Positions 33,661 through 41,429 are shown, counted from the first letter of the stretch. The stretch: DNA of 64,000 nucleotides from Agrococcus lahaulensis DSM 17612 (GCF_000425105.1 NZ_AULD01000005.1:558001-622000); one strand, 5' to 3'. Program-made: numbers and translations. Notes: generated from the sequence alone by a model not told the origin.

Positions 33661-33670
33661 GGCGGCTCGG

Positions 33671-34153
33671 CTACGGGCGGCGGTAGGCGCTGCCGTCAGC
33701 CTCGCGCTCGAGGAGGCGGGCGTCGACGAGGTCGCGGCGCAGCGTCGCGGGGTCGTCGGTGATCGCGGCGAGCCGCTCGGTCACCGCCGCCTCGGAGGCG
33801 CCGTCCCCGGCGGGCAGCGCGCGGTCGATCGCCCACGCGAGCAGCGCCGCGCGATCGCCGGGGCGCTTCGGCCACACCGCGATGCGACCCTCGCGCACGA
33901 ACCGGTCGATCCCGCTCGCCGCGGGGCGATGGCCGAGCAGCGGCGTGAACGGATCGGCGGGCTCGACGGCGCCGTCGACGACGGTGACGAGCCCTGCGCG
34001 CTCGAGGGCCCGGACCTCGCGCTGCGCCCGCGCCGTGAGCGCCGAGACCTGCACGGGGGAGCGGTTCGCCGCCCCGAGCACGATGCGAGCCCACGCGAGC
34101 CGTCGGCCCTCATCGGCGAGCGTCGCGGCGATCGGCCTCCACGCATCTGTCAT
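33671..34153 (-). CDS. DUF2087 domain protein
   Basis: A 160-residue protein with an N-terminal helix-turn-helix-like region (LTARAQREVRALERAGLV near residues 39-56) and a C-terminal DUF2087 domain (GIDRFVREGRIAVWPKRPGDR near 82-102, TLRRDLVDARLLEREADGSAYRR at the end). DUF2087 often sits with ArsR/MarR-like wHTH regulators, so a transcription-regulator role is plausible but unproven. ATG 34153 follows a -10-like CAGCAT by 6 bases. Confidence 0.8.
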   Translation of the reverse strand: MTDAWRPIAATLADEGRRLAWARIVLGAANRSPVQVSALTARAQREVRALERAGLVTVVDGAVEPADPFTPLLGHRPAASGIDRFVREGRIAVWPKRPGDRAALLAWAIDRALPAGDGASEAAVTERLAAITDDPATLRRDLVDARLLEREADGSAYRRP

Positions 34154-34159
34154 GTCCTC

Positions 34160-34165
34160 ATGCTG
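34160..34165 (-). promoter_or_regulatory. Leaderless -10 box of the DUF2087 gene
   Basis: Minus strand CAGCAT, 6 bases, then ATG 34153. The spacer GAGGAC also resembles a Shine-Dalgarno, so this one is ambiguous. Confidence 0.4.
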
Positions 34166-34270
34166 GCAGGGGACTTCTCCCCATCGCATCTTCAGCGTCG
34201 CGCTCCTACGGTGGAGGCGTCGGCACCGATCGGGGCCGGCGGTCGAAGACTTCGAGGGAGTGATCATCGC

Positions 34271-34558
34271 ATGAGCGATTTCGGCGCATCGTATGCAGAG
34301 ATGGAGTCCGTGGCGGGCAAGCTCGACACGGGCAAGGAGGACATCTCGGGTGTCCTGAAGGACCTGAAGGGCCAGGTCGACACCCTGCTGGGTGAGGACT
34401 TCAAGACGCAGCACGCGTCGGGCAAGTTCGGTGAGGGCTACGAGGAGCTCACGTCGGGTCTCGAGAAGGCGATCGAGGGCATCTCCGAGATGGGCGAGGC
34501 GCTGCGCGGCATGATGCAGGCGATCCAGTCGCTCGACGAGCAGCTCGCCGGCAGCTGA
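34271..34558 (+). CDS. WXG100-like small helical protein, first gene of the cassette
   Basis: A 95-residue acidic protein with two predicted helices and a central turn: GASYAEMESVAGKLDTGKED then LGEDFKTQHASGKFGEGYEE and LQSLDEQ-like ends. Length and helix-turn-helix layout are those of WXG100 (EsxA/EsxB) proteins. The Trp-X-Gly turn is missing; the region reads EDFKTQHASGKF. It would be secreted as a dimer by a type VII system if the family assignment holds. ATG 34271 follows GAGGGAG at 34253-34259. A strong terminator follows, so expression may exceed that of the genes downstream. Confidence 0.7.
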   Translation: MSDFGASYAEMESVAGKLDTGKEDISGVLKDLKGQVDTLLGEDFKTQHASGKFGEGYEELTSGLEKAIEGISEMGEALRGMMQAIQSLDEQLAGS

Positions 34559-34570
34559 TCGTGCCGCTGT

Positions 34571-34602
34571 AGCCGGCGGGCGCGCTGCTGCGCCCGCCGG
34601 CT
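34571..34602 (+). terminator. Terminator after the WXG100-like gene
   Basis: A perfect 13-bp stem AGCCGGCGGGCGC and its complement with loop GCTGCT, 13 bases after the stop. It separates the small protein from the operon behind it and may allow partial read-through. Confidence 0.75.
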
Positions 34603-34640
34603 CTTCGCATCCCATCCCAATCCGACTCGGAAGGATCACC

Positions 34641-34946
34641 GTGGACGTCATGCTCGACCTCGAGCGCCTCAAGCAGGCTCGCACGAGCCTCGGCAGCGCT
34701 GTCGAGAGCTTCAAGGGCGCGAGCTCGTTCAACAACGACCTCGAGCGCGCCGTCGCCGAGCCGGACGACCGGAGCTCACTCCGTCGCAAGGTGAGCGACT
34801 TCGAGTCCGACTGGAACGGTCGCCGCGGCGACCTCACCGAGATGCTCGAGGAGATCCACAAGGGCATCGACACCATCATCACCGAGTGGGATCGGTGGGA
34901 CACCGAGACCGCCGCAGAGCTCGAGCCGACGGGAACCGTCCGATGA
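34641..34946 (+). CDS. WXG100-like protein with W-X-G turn
   Basis: A 101-residue, mostly helical protein. A D-W-N-G-R-R segment near residues 57-62 sits in the middle between two helices, as the WXG turn of ESX substrates does. Conserved acidic residues follow in the second helix. It starts with GTG after AAGGA (ATG 34650 is an in-frame alternative) and overlaps the next gene by 4 bases. It probably partners the LXG-like protein behind it. Confidence 0.65.
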   Translation: MDVMLDLERLKQARTSLGSAVESFKGASSFNNDLERAVAEPDDRSSLRRKVSDFESDWNGRRGDLTEMLEEIHKGIDTIITEWDRWDTETAAELEPTGTVR

Positions 34947-36232
34947 CCTACCGCTCACCGACGGCCGGCTACGCGCTGCGCCCGCTCGCGGGCAACCCCG
35001 ACAAGATCGAGACCGACGCCGCGAGCTTCATCCGCCTCGCCGACGACCTCGACGCGCTCTCGAGCGAGCTGCAGGCGATCGGCACCTCCGACGTGCACAG
35101 GTCGAAGGGCACGGATGCGCTCGCCGAGCTCGCGCTCAAGGCCAAGCCCGAGGTCGACAAGGCTGAGCAGCGCTACCGCTCCACCGCCGAGGTGCTGCAG
35201 GCGTACGCCCCGCAGCTGCGCAAGGCGAAGGACTGGATCGACGATCACCAGGAGTCGATCGAGCAGGCCGAGCGGGATTGGGAGGCCGCCGTCGAGGCGG
35301 CGGAGGACGCGCGCCGTGAGCAGCGCAGCCTCACGCGGGTGATGCCCTGGGAGGACGACCCGACCGACGCCGAGCTCACCGCCGCCCAGGGCGCGGTGTC
35401 GAGCGCCGAGGGTGCCGAGTCGACGGCCAAGGGGATCCGCGACGAGCGCTGGGAGTCGTTCGAGACCGTCTTCTCCACCTGGTCGGACGCCTACGACGAC
35501 GCGGTCGCCGGCGTCGACGGCGCGATCGAGGCGGCGGGCAACAACGACGGCTTCTGGGAGGGCCTCGCCGACTTCCTCGACATCCTCGGCTGGGTCGTGA
35601 CGGGGCTCGCGATCATCGCGCTGTTCGTCTCGGGGCCGATCGGCCTCGCGCTCATGGCGCTCGTGGTCGTCGGATCGCTCGTGCTGCTCGCGGGCAAGAT
35701 CGCGCAGTACGCGACGGGCCGCACGACCTGGCAGGACGTCGCGCTCGCCGGCTTCGCGCTCGTCACGCTCGGCGCGGGCGGCGCGATCGCTCGGGTCGCG
35801 AGCAAGGGCGCGCCGACGCTCAGCGGCGCGATCGGCGCCACTCGCGCCGCGGCGCGACCGGCGATCCGCTCGGGCATGCCCGGCCCGACCCTCAACCCGT
35901 TCACGTGGCACCGGCCGCTCTCGAACCGCGTGAGCGCGTGGGGGCAGGCACGCGCCGCGACGCCGCGGCCCGGCATGATCGTCAACGGCTTCGACTCGAT
36001 CCGCTTCGGCGGCACCGAGACGGGGCGCACGCTGCAGTTCCTCAACACCGCTCGCAGCAACCTCCGCCAGTACCCTGGCGTCGTGAACGGCATCGACGAC
36101 ATGATCGCGCGAGCGACGCCGAGCGTCGCCTCGCAGATCGGGCAGTTCTCGCTCTGGAGCGTCGGCACCGGGCTCGACCTCGGCGACAAGTTCGGCCTCG
36201 TGCCGAAGTCGGACCCGCTCGTGCGCCTGTGA
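34943..36232 (+). CDS. Putative type VII-secreted LXG-like protein with central membrane helices
   Basis: A 429-residue protein. Residues 1-110 resemble the putative T7SS-secretion domain (AGNPDKIETDAASFIRLADD then helical Ala/Glu-rich repeats), 110-205 are coiled coil, and two to three hydrophobic helices span about 215-285 (GWVVTGLAIIALFVSGPIG, ALMALVVVGSLVLLAGKI). The C-terminal 140 residues (WHRPLSNRVSAWGQ, RFGGTETGRTLQFLN) match no toxin I know. It is co-translated with its neighbours on both sides. It could be a polymorphic effector whose immunity gene follows. Confidence 0.6.
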   Translation: MTYRSPTAGYALRPLAGNPDKIETDAASFIRLADDLDALSSELQAIGTSDVHRSKGTDALAELALKAKPEVDKAEQRYRSTAEVLQAYAPQLRKAKDWIDDHQESIEQAERDWEAAVEAAEDARREQRSLTRVMPWEDDPTDAELTAAQGAVSSAEGAESTAKGIRDERWESFETVFSTWSDAYDDAVAGVDGAIEAAGNNDGFWEGLADFLDILGWVVTGLAIIALFVSGPIGLALMALVVVGSLVLLAGKIAQYATGRTTWQDVALAGFALVTLGAGGAIARVASKGAPTLSGAIGATRAAARPAIRSGMPGPTLNPFTWHRPLSNRVSAWGQARAATPRPGMIVNGFDSIRFGGTETGRTLQFLNTARSNLRQYPGVVNGIDDMIARATPSVASQIGQFSLWSVGTGLDLGDKFGLVPKSDPLVRL

Positions 36233-36720
36233 GCATCGCGATCGCTCCCGCGCGAGCCCGGTCCCCCTGGGAGCGCGCGTACCGCATCGCGACGGTCGCC
36301 GCCGCGGTGCAGTTCGGGTGGGTGTTCTTCATGGGGCTCCTCGCCGGCGGGCAGTTCCTCGCCGAGGAGTGGCCGCGATGGGACCCGCTCGCCGAGTGGC
36401 CGGTGCTCGCCGTGCCCGCGTGGCTCACGATCGCGATCGGCGCAGTCGCGGCAGCGGCGGCCATCGCGATGGCCGTGCGGCGCGAGGTGACGGATGAGGT
36501 GGGCGTGGCGTTCCAGGACCTCGCGACGGGCGTGCTCCTGCTCGGCCTGCTCCCGGTCGGGCTCGCTCGCGCGTACGCCGGAGTGGGCGTGCCGGACGGA
36601 GCGCTCGGATGGCACTGGATCGCGTCGCTCGTCTTCGTCGTGACGCTCCTCGCGCTCGTGGTCCGCGTCGTCCGCGCCTCGCGCGCGAGCCGCGCGCCTC
36701 GCGCCGGGCGGTCGTCGTGA
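36229..36720 (+). CDS. Small membrane protein of the cassette
   Basis: A 163-residue protein with four predicted transmembrane helices (RIATVAAAVQFGWVFFMGLL, WLTIAIGAVAAAAAIAMAV, LATGVLLLGLLPVGLARAY, IASLVFVVTLLALVVRVV) and a basic C terminus. GTG overlaps the stop of the LXG-like gene, the position where immunity genes usually sit. An immunity role for a membrane-acting effector is inference. Family not recognised. Confidence 0.6.
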   Translation: MSIAIAPARARSPWERAYRIATVAAAVQFGWVFFMGLLAGGQFLAEEWPRWDPLAEWPVLAVPAWLTIAIGAVAAAAAIAMAVRREVTDEVGVAFQDLATGVLLLGLLPVGLARAYAGVGVPDGALGWHWIASLVFVVTLLALVVRVVRASRASRAPRAGRSS

Positions 36721-37322
36721 GCGCGGCGTCGCTCCGCGAGGAGCTGACGCGCGAGTCGCCGCGAGGCTTCCGCATCGCGTTCCCGCCGGGCTGGCGGCAC
36801 TACCCGGTCGACGATCGCGGCCGCGCCGCGCTCCTGCGCGACATCGCCGAGCGCGCGAAGCTCGTCGGCCGACCCGATGTTGACGCGGCACTTCGCCGCA
36901 AAGCGCGAGAGCAGTTCGACGGGCTGCGCCAGAGCCGGGGCGTCGCGATGTACGTGCCTGGTGCCGAGGCGACAGCCGAGAGCGGCATGCCGATGTCGGT
37001 CGTCGCCTCTCGCTGGCTCGCCCCGGCGGGCACGCCGCTCGAGGCCGACGTGCGCGCGCGGGCGGGGGCCGAGGTCGTGCGCATCGACATGCCGCACGGC
37101 ACCGTCCTCCGGTGGGTCGTGGACCGCGACGGCGCATCCACTCGAGAGGGCGTGCTGACGCGCACGGTCTCGTACGTCCATCCGGAGCCGGGCGACGACG
37201 CGCGGCGCGGCATCCTGCTCACGGCGGGCATCCTGCACCTCGGCACCGACGAGACCGATCGCATGGCCGATGCGCTCGTCGAGCTCGCCGACGCGATCGT
37301 GGAGACGTTCCGGTGGAGCTGA
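36717..37322 (+). CDS. Hypothetical cytoplasmic protein of the cassette
   Basis: A 201-residue soluble protein of unknown family. It begins LREELTRESPRGFRIAFPPG and ends with a helix, LGTDETDRMADALVELADAIVETF. The mix of strands and terminal helix could suit a secretion chaperone or immunity protein, but nothing in the sequence proves it. GTG 36717 overlaps the previous stop (GTGA), and the next gene starts 10 bases inside its end. Confidence 0.6.
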   Translation: MSAASLREELTRESPRGFRIAFPPGWRHYPVDDRGRAALLRDIAERAKLVGRPDVDAALRRKAREQFDGLRQSRGVAMYVPGAEATAESGMPMSVVASRWLAPAGTPLEADVRARAGAEVVRIDMPHGTVLRWVVDRDGASTREGVLTRTVSYVHPEPGDDARRGILLTAGILHLGTDETDRMADALVELADAIVETFRWS

Positions 37323-37903
37323 GCGACCCGGTCGCGCACTTCGACGCCGACCCGGATGTGTGGGTGCCGGTGCCGCTCGGATTCCCAAGCGAGCGCTGGC
37401 CGACGCCGCAGGCGTGGGCGGCGCGAGCGGCGGCCGATCTCGCGCCGTTCTGGCGACTCGACGACCTGCAGCGCGCCGACCTCGAGCACATGGCGCTCGT
37501 CATCGCGTCGAGCCCGACTCCGCTGCCCGGGCCGGTCGCGAGGTTCTGGCACCTGCCGCTCGAGCCGGGCGTCTCGCGCGTCGTGCACGCCTACGCCGAG
37601 CCGTTCGAGCCCGACTGGCGCGAGCGCATCGAGGAGTGGGCGACGGACGGCTACGAGGGGGCGCTCTTCCAGCGGGCCGAGCCGCGCGCATCCGAGGTGT
37701 TCGGCACGCTCGTGTGCACGAGCGCGCTGTGGCCCATCCCCGGCGAGCCCGGCGCCGCGGCTGCGGTGCTGCGCGTGATCGGCGCGCTCGACGACATGAT
37801 CGTCGTGATCGAGGTGCTCGACGCCGACCTCTCCGTCGCCGCGCGGCTGCTCGAGCCCGCGGTCGGCCTCGCCGAGTCGCTGCGGCTCGGACCCGCCGCA
37901 TGA
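37313..37903 (+). CDS. Hypothetical protein, last gene of the cassette
   Basis: A 196-residue soluble protein of unknown family, with DPDVWVPVPLGFPSERWPTPQAWAA near the N terminus and a C-terminal VLRVIGALDDMIVVIEVLDAD. GTG 37313 follows GGAGA with 7 bases spacing and overlaps the previous gene by 10 bases. It ends the operon; the convergent lrp gene stops 28 bases on. Confidence 0.6.
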   Translation: MELSDPVAHFDADPDVWVPVPLGFPSERWPTPQAWAARAAADLAPFWRLDDLQRADLEHMALVIASSPTPLPGPVARFWHLPLEPGVSRVVHAYAEPFEPDWRERIEEWATDGYEGALFQRAEPRASEVFGTLVCTSALWPIPGEPGAAAAVLRVIGALDDMIVVIEVLDADLSVAARLLEPAVGLAESLRLGPAA

Positions 37904-37931
37904 CGGCGGCGGTCGCGGCGCTCGCCGCAGC

Positions 37932-38369
37932 TCAGCCCGCCGTGCGCGTGATGAGCTTCGAGAGCACGATCGCCGAGCGCGTGTGGTCGACGGTCGCGGC
38001 CGCCCGCACCTTCTCGAGCGCGTCCTCGAGCGCGATGACGTCGCGCGCCCGCATGATGACGATCGCGTCGGCCTCGCCCGTCACGGTGCCGGCCTCGACG
38101 ATCTCTGGCACTCCGGCGAGGATGCGCTTGAGGTCGGTGGGGGAGACGGTGCCGCGACAGAACAGCTCGACGTACGCCTCCGTGGCGAGGCCCTCGACCG
38201 CGGGATCGACCTGCACGGTGAAGCCGCGGATCACTCCGTCGGCGACGAGCCGGTCGATCCGCCGCTTCACGGCAGAGGCGGAGAGGCCGACCTCGGCACC
38301 GATGTCCGCGTAGCCGGCTCGCGCATTGAGTCGCAAGCGGTCGATGATGCCGTGGTCGATTCGATCCAT
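37932..38369 (-). CDS. Lrp/AsnC family transcriptional regulator
   Basis: A 145-residue Lrp-type regulator. The N-terminal HTH (DRIDHGIIDRLRLNARAGYADIGAEVGLSASAVKRRIDRL) covers residues 2-42 and the RAM ligand domain the rest, ending in TRSAIVLSKLITR. It lies head-to-head with the guanidino hydrolase and ornithine aminotransferase genes. Two identical-pattern 17-bp sites lie between, one overlapping its own promoter. Control by arginine or ornithine is the likely job. ATG 38369 follows TAGATT by 7 bases. Confidence 0.9.
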   Translation of the reverse strand: MDRIDHGIIDRLRLNARAGYADIGAEVGLSASAVKRRIDRLVADGVIRGFTVQVDPAVEGLATEAYVELFCRGTVSPTDLKRILAGVPEIVEAGTVTGEADAIVIMRARDVIALEDALEKVRAAATVDHTRSAIVLSKLITRTAG

Positions 38370-38371
38370 AC

Positions 38372-38388
38372 GCACGAATCTACAGTGC
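38372..38388. promoter_or_regulatory. Lrp operator 1
   Basis: GCACGAATCTACAGTGC, a GCAC-N9-GTGC palindrome. It contains the minus-strand -10 box TAGATT of lrp (38377-38382), pointing to autorepression. Confidence 0.6.
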
Positions 38389-38402
38389 CGACCGGCTGAC
38401 TT

Positions 38403-38419
38403 GCACGAAACTAGCGTGC
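38403..38419. promoter_or_regulatory. Lrp operator 2
   Basis: GCACGAAACTAGCGTGC, the same GCACGAAWCTA core, starting 31 bases (about three helical turns) after operator 1 and about 58 bases before the ddaH-like start. Confidence 0.6.
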
Positions 38420-38448
38420 AGACCGGCGCATTTGCGTCGATCCGTTGC

Positions 38449-38454
38449 GACCCT
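38449..38454 (+). promoter_or_regulatory. Leaderless -10 box of the guanidino-hydrolase gene
   Basis: GACCCT, 6 bases, then ATG 38461. Weaker match than others. Confidence 0.4.
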
Positions 38455-38460
38455 GGATGC

Positions 38461-39351
38461 ATGCAGCAGACGACCGACGCGCGCCCCGAGACCGCGAACC
38501 CCCAAACCGCGAGCACGCAGACCGCGACCGCGCCGCTCGGCCCCGACGCCCGAGCGGCCGTGCACAAGACCGTGCTCATGTGCCGCCCCGACCACTTCAC
38601 CGTGAGCTACCGCATCAACCCGTGGATGAACCCCGAGCTCCCGACGAGCACGCCGCTCGCGGTCGAGCAGTGGCAGTCGCTCCACGACGCCTACCGCTCG
38701 CTCGGCTACGACGTCGAGCTCATCGAGCCCATCCCCGGCCTCAACGACATGGTCTACGCCGCGAACGGCGGCTTCACGCTCGATGGGCACGCCTACGGCG
38801 CGAAGTTCACCTACGAGGAGCGCGTGCCCGAGGGCCCCGCCTACATGTCGTGGTTCGAGGCGAACGGCTTCGAGGTGCACGAGCCGCGCGCGATCAACGA
38901 GGGCGAGGGCGACTTCCTGCTCTCGAACGGCGCGATCCTCGCCGGCCACGGCTTCCGCACGACCCTCGAGTCGCACGACGAGCTGCGCAGCATCTTCGAT
39001 CGCGAGGTCGTGAGCCTGCGCCTCGTCGACCCGTCGTTCTACCACCTCGACACCGCCGTCGCGATCCTCGACGAGTCGAACATCGCCTACCTCCCGAAGG
39101 CGTTCGACGACGCGAGCCGCGCGGAGCTCGAGCGCCGCTACCCCGACGCGATCCTCGTCGACGACCAGGACGCATCCGTGCTCGGCCTCAACTCCTTCGG
39201 CGACGGCCGCACGATGCTCATCGCCGAGCGCGCCACGGGCTTCGAGCGCCAGCTGCGCGAGCGCGGCTACGAGACCGTGGGGCTCGACCTGAGCGAGCTG
39301 CTGCTGGGCGGCGGCGGCATCAAGTGCTGCACGCTCGAGCTGCGACGATGA
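38461..39351 (+). CDS. DDAH-like guanidino hydrolase (arginine/dimethylarginine hydrolase superfamily)
   Basis: A 296-residue beta/alpha-propeller enzyme of the guanidino-group-modifying family. GLNDMVYAANGGF near residues 94-106, EGEGDF near 148-153, His195 in FYHLDTA and Cys289 or 290 in GGIKCCTLE supply the binding and catalytic residues. Annotated relatives are called dimethylargininase. Because it is translationally linked to ornithine aminotransferase and no ornithine carbamoyltransferase is near, direct arginine-to-ornithine hydrolysis (arginine dihydrolase type) is an alternative. The first 35 residues are Thr/Ala-rich. Confidence 0.85.
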   Translation: MQQTTDARPETANPQTASTQTATAPLGPDARAAVHKTVLMCRPDHFTVSYRINPWMNPELPTSTPLAVEQWQSLHDAYRSLGYDVELIEPIPGLNDMVYAANGGFTLDGHAYGAKFTYEERVPEGPAYMSWFEANGFEVHEPRAINEGEGDFLLSNGAILAGHGFRTTLESHDELRSIFDREVVSLRLVDPSFYHLDTAVAILDESNIAYLPKAFDDASRAELERRYPDAILVDDQDASVLGLNSFGDGRTMLIAERATGFERQLRERGYETVGLDLSELLLGGGGIKCCTLELRR

Positions 39352-39365
39352 CGGGGAAGGCGACC

Positions 39366-40628
39366 ATGATCCAGTCGACGGATGCGGTGCGCACCGACGC
39401 CGTGAGCCCGGCCACGCGCGAGGCGATCGAGCAGGTCGAGGCGCACGCCGCCCACAACTACCACCCCCTGCCCGTCGTCGTGACGGACGCGGAGGGCGCG
39501 TGGGTCACCGACGTCGACGGCCGGCGCTACCTCGACTGCCTCGCCGCCTACTCCGCGGTGAACTTCGGGCACGGGAACCCGCGGCTCCTCGCCGTCGCGC
39601 ACGCGCAGCTCGACCGCGTCACCCTCACGAGCCGCGCCTTCCACTCCGCGGCGCTCGGCCCCTTCGTCGAGGCGCTCGCCGCGCTCGCAGGCAAGGACAC
39701 GGTGCTGCCCATGAACACGGGCGCCGAGGCGGTCGAGTCGGCGATCAAGGTCGCGCGCCGCTGGGCCTACGAGGTGAAGGGCGTGCCCGCGGGCGAGGCC
39801 GAGATCATCGTGATGGAGGGCAACTTCCACGGCCGGACGACCACGATCGTCTCCTTCTCGGACGACCCGGATGCGACGTCGGGCTACGCGCCCTTCACGC
39901 CCGGCTTCGTGCGCGTGCCGTTCGGCGACGCCGCAGCGCTCGAGGCGGCGATCACGCCGCGCACCGCTGCGGTGCTGCTCGAGCCCATCCAGGGCGAGGC
40001 GGGCATCAAGATGCCGCCGGCGGGCTACCTGCAGCACGTGCGCGAGGTCACCTCGCGCGAGCGCGTGCTGCTCATCGCCGACGAGATCCAGTCGGGGCTC
40101 GGCCGCACCGGCGCGACCTTCCAGTGCGACAACGAGGGCGTCGTGCCCGACGTGTACCTGCTCGGCAAGGCGCTCGGCGGCGGCGTCGTGCCGGTCTCGG
40201 CGGTCGTCGCCGACGCCGACGTGCTCGGCGTGCTGACGCCCGGCTCGCACGGCTCGACGTTCGGCGGCAATCCGCTCGCGGCGGCGGTCGGGCTCGAGGT
40301 CGTGCGGATGCTCTCCGAGGGTCACATGCAGGCTCGCGCCCGCGAGCTCGGCGAGCGACTGCACGCGGGCCTCGCGGAGCTCGTCGGCCACGGGGTCACC
40401 GAGGTGCGCGGCGTGGGGCTGTGGGCGGGGATCGACATCGATCCCGCCGTCGGCACCGCCCGCGACGTGTGCGTGCGGCTGCTCGAGCGCGGCGTGCTCG
40501 CGAAGGACACGCACGGGCAGACCGTGCGGCTGGCGCCGCCGATCGTCATCGAGGAGTCGGACCTCGAGCTGCTGCTCGGCGCGTTCCGCGAGGCCGTCAG
40601 CGCACCGCCCTCCCCGATCGTCGAGTAG
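39366..40628 (+). CDS. rocD: Ornithine aminotransferase
   Basis: A 420-residue class III PLP aminotransferase converting ornithine and 2-oxoglutarate to glutamate semialdehyde and glutamate. Seen: FGHGNPRL, PMNTGAEAVESAIK near residues 116-129, EPIQGEAGI near 206-214, LLIADEIQSGLGRTG near 235-249 and PLP-Lys268 in LLGKALGGG. ATG 39366 has GGGGAAGG five bases upstream; ATG 39348 overlapping the previous stop is the alternative. The last residues IVE and stop TAG come from the repeat that follows. The product feeds into glutamate, as does PutA. Confidence 0.92.
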   Translation: MIQSTDAVRTDAVSPATREAIEQVEAHAAHNYHPLPVVVTDAEGAWVTDVDGRRYLDCLAAYSAVNFGHGNPRLLAVAHAQLDRVTLTSRAFHSAALGPFVEALAALAGKDTVLPMNTGAEAVESAIKVARRWAYEVKGVPAGEAEIIVMEGNFHGRTTTIVSFSDDPDATSGYAPFTPGFVRVPFGDAAALEAAITPRTAAVLLEPIQGEAGIKMPPAGYLQHVREVTSRERVLLIADEIQSGLGRTGATFQCDNEGVVPDVYLLGKALGGGVVPVSAVVADADVLGVLTPGSHGSTFGGNPLAAAVGLEVVRMLSEGHMQARARELGERLHAGLAELVGHGVTEVRGVGLWAGIDIDPAVGTARDVCVRLLERGVLAKDTHGQTVRLAPPIVIEESDLELLLGAFREAVSAPPSPIVE

Positions 40629-40720
40629 GGCCGCTCCTCCGTTCGTCGAGTAGGGCCGCAGGCCCGTATCGAGACGCCGCCGGTCCGGTCTCGATACGCC
40701 GCCTGCGGCGGCTACTCGAC
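40619..40720. repeat. REPIN-like palindromic doublet after rocD
   Basis: GTCGAGTAGGGCCG occurs at 40620 and 40645; the second begins a 76-base doublet ending at 40720 in GGCTACTCGAC. CGTATCGAGAC and GTCTCGATACG pair across the centre and each arm has a GGCC/GCCGC hairpin. It has the same architecture as 15089-15163 with different GC inserts. It lies between convergent genes. Confidence 0.75.
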
Positions 40721-40808
40721 CAGCGGAGGTTGCGGCGGCTGCTCGACCAGCGGAAATTGCGGCGGCTGCTCGCCCAGCGGAGGTTGCGGCGGCTACGCGA
40801 CCAGCGGG
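40710..40808. repeat. 27-bp tandem repeat, 3.7 copies
   Basis: Units start at 40710, 40737, 40764 and 40791 with consensus GGCTRCTCGACCAGCGGAGG followed by TTGCGGC. The first unit overlaps the right end of the REPIN-like doublet, so the array looks like repeated duplication of that end. Confidence 0.8.
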
Positions 40809-40817
40809 TCGTGGCGC

Positions 40818-41333
40818 CTACGGCTCCGGCGTCGCGCCCATCGGGTCGGCGGCCTCCGCGGCGCCGTCCGCGTCGGTCGGCTCGATGCGCTCGCCCGCCC
40901 CCTCAGCCGCGTCGTCGAACGCCGACGTGCCGTCGGAGAGCGTCTCGGCGATGATGCCGAAGTAGTTGCCGTCGGGGTCGCGGAGGTAGGCCACCCGGCC
41001 GACGCCGCGCAGGTCCTCTGCTGGCACCGCCTCGCTCCCGCCGAGCTCGACCGCGCGCGCGACCGCCGCATCCGCGTCGTCGACGCCGATCACGACGTTG
41101 CAGCCGTTGACGGGGGCGTCGGCAGCGGGCGCCGGACCCTCGCGCAGCGCGAGGCCGCCGTTGATGCCCATGCCCGGCGCATCCATCTGGATCGAGCCAT
41201 CGCCGGTCTCGATCGTCCAGTACGGCACGTCGCCGAACTGCTCGAAGCGCCACGCGAAGAGGCCGCTGTAGAAGTCGATGAGCCGCTGGGGCTCGGAAGC
41301 GTAGATCTCGAAGTGCACGACGAGGCTGCTCAT
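40818..41333 (-). CDS. VOC (glyoxalase-fold) family protein
   Basis: A 171-residue protein of two half-modules: VHFEIYASEPQRLIDFYSGLF at 5-25 and GVDDADAAVARAVELGG with LRDPDGNYFGII near 118-129. The C-terminal 35 residues are acidic and disordered. Related proteins are annotated as glyoxalase-like or 27 kDa antigen Cfp30B-like. Function unknown. ATG 41333 has a leaderless -10 box. Confidence 0.85.
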   Translation of the reverse strand: MSSLVVHFEIYASEPQRLIDFYSGLFAWRFEQFGDVPYWTIETGDGSIQMDAPGMGINGGLALREGPAPAADAPVNGCNVVIGVDDADAAVARAVELGGSEAVPAEDLRGVGRVAYLRDPDGNYFGIIAETLSDGTSAFDDAAEGAGERIEPTDADGAAEAADPMGATPEP

Positions 41334-41339
41334 GCCGCG

Positions 41340-41345
41340 ACGCTA
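41340..41345 (-). promoter_or_regulatory. Leaderless -10 box of the VOC gene
   Basis: Minus strand TAGCGT, 6 bases, then ATG 41333. Confidence 0.55.
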
Positions 41346-41429
41346 CGCGGTCAGCGCCGCTCGCACCAGGGCTCCGGCCGCCCAGCGCACGCGACGCCGG
41401 GTCTGCCTGCACTCATAGCGGAAGGGGAG

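Noticed and set aside
34641-36232. Complete type VII secretion locus
   Set aside because: No EccB, EccC, EccD or mycosin-like gene is seen within the flanking DNA; only substrate-like proteins are present.
40710-40808. CRISPR-like array
   Set aside because: The 27-bp units are directly adjacent without spacers and derive from the neighbouring palindrome.
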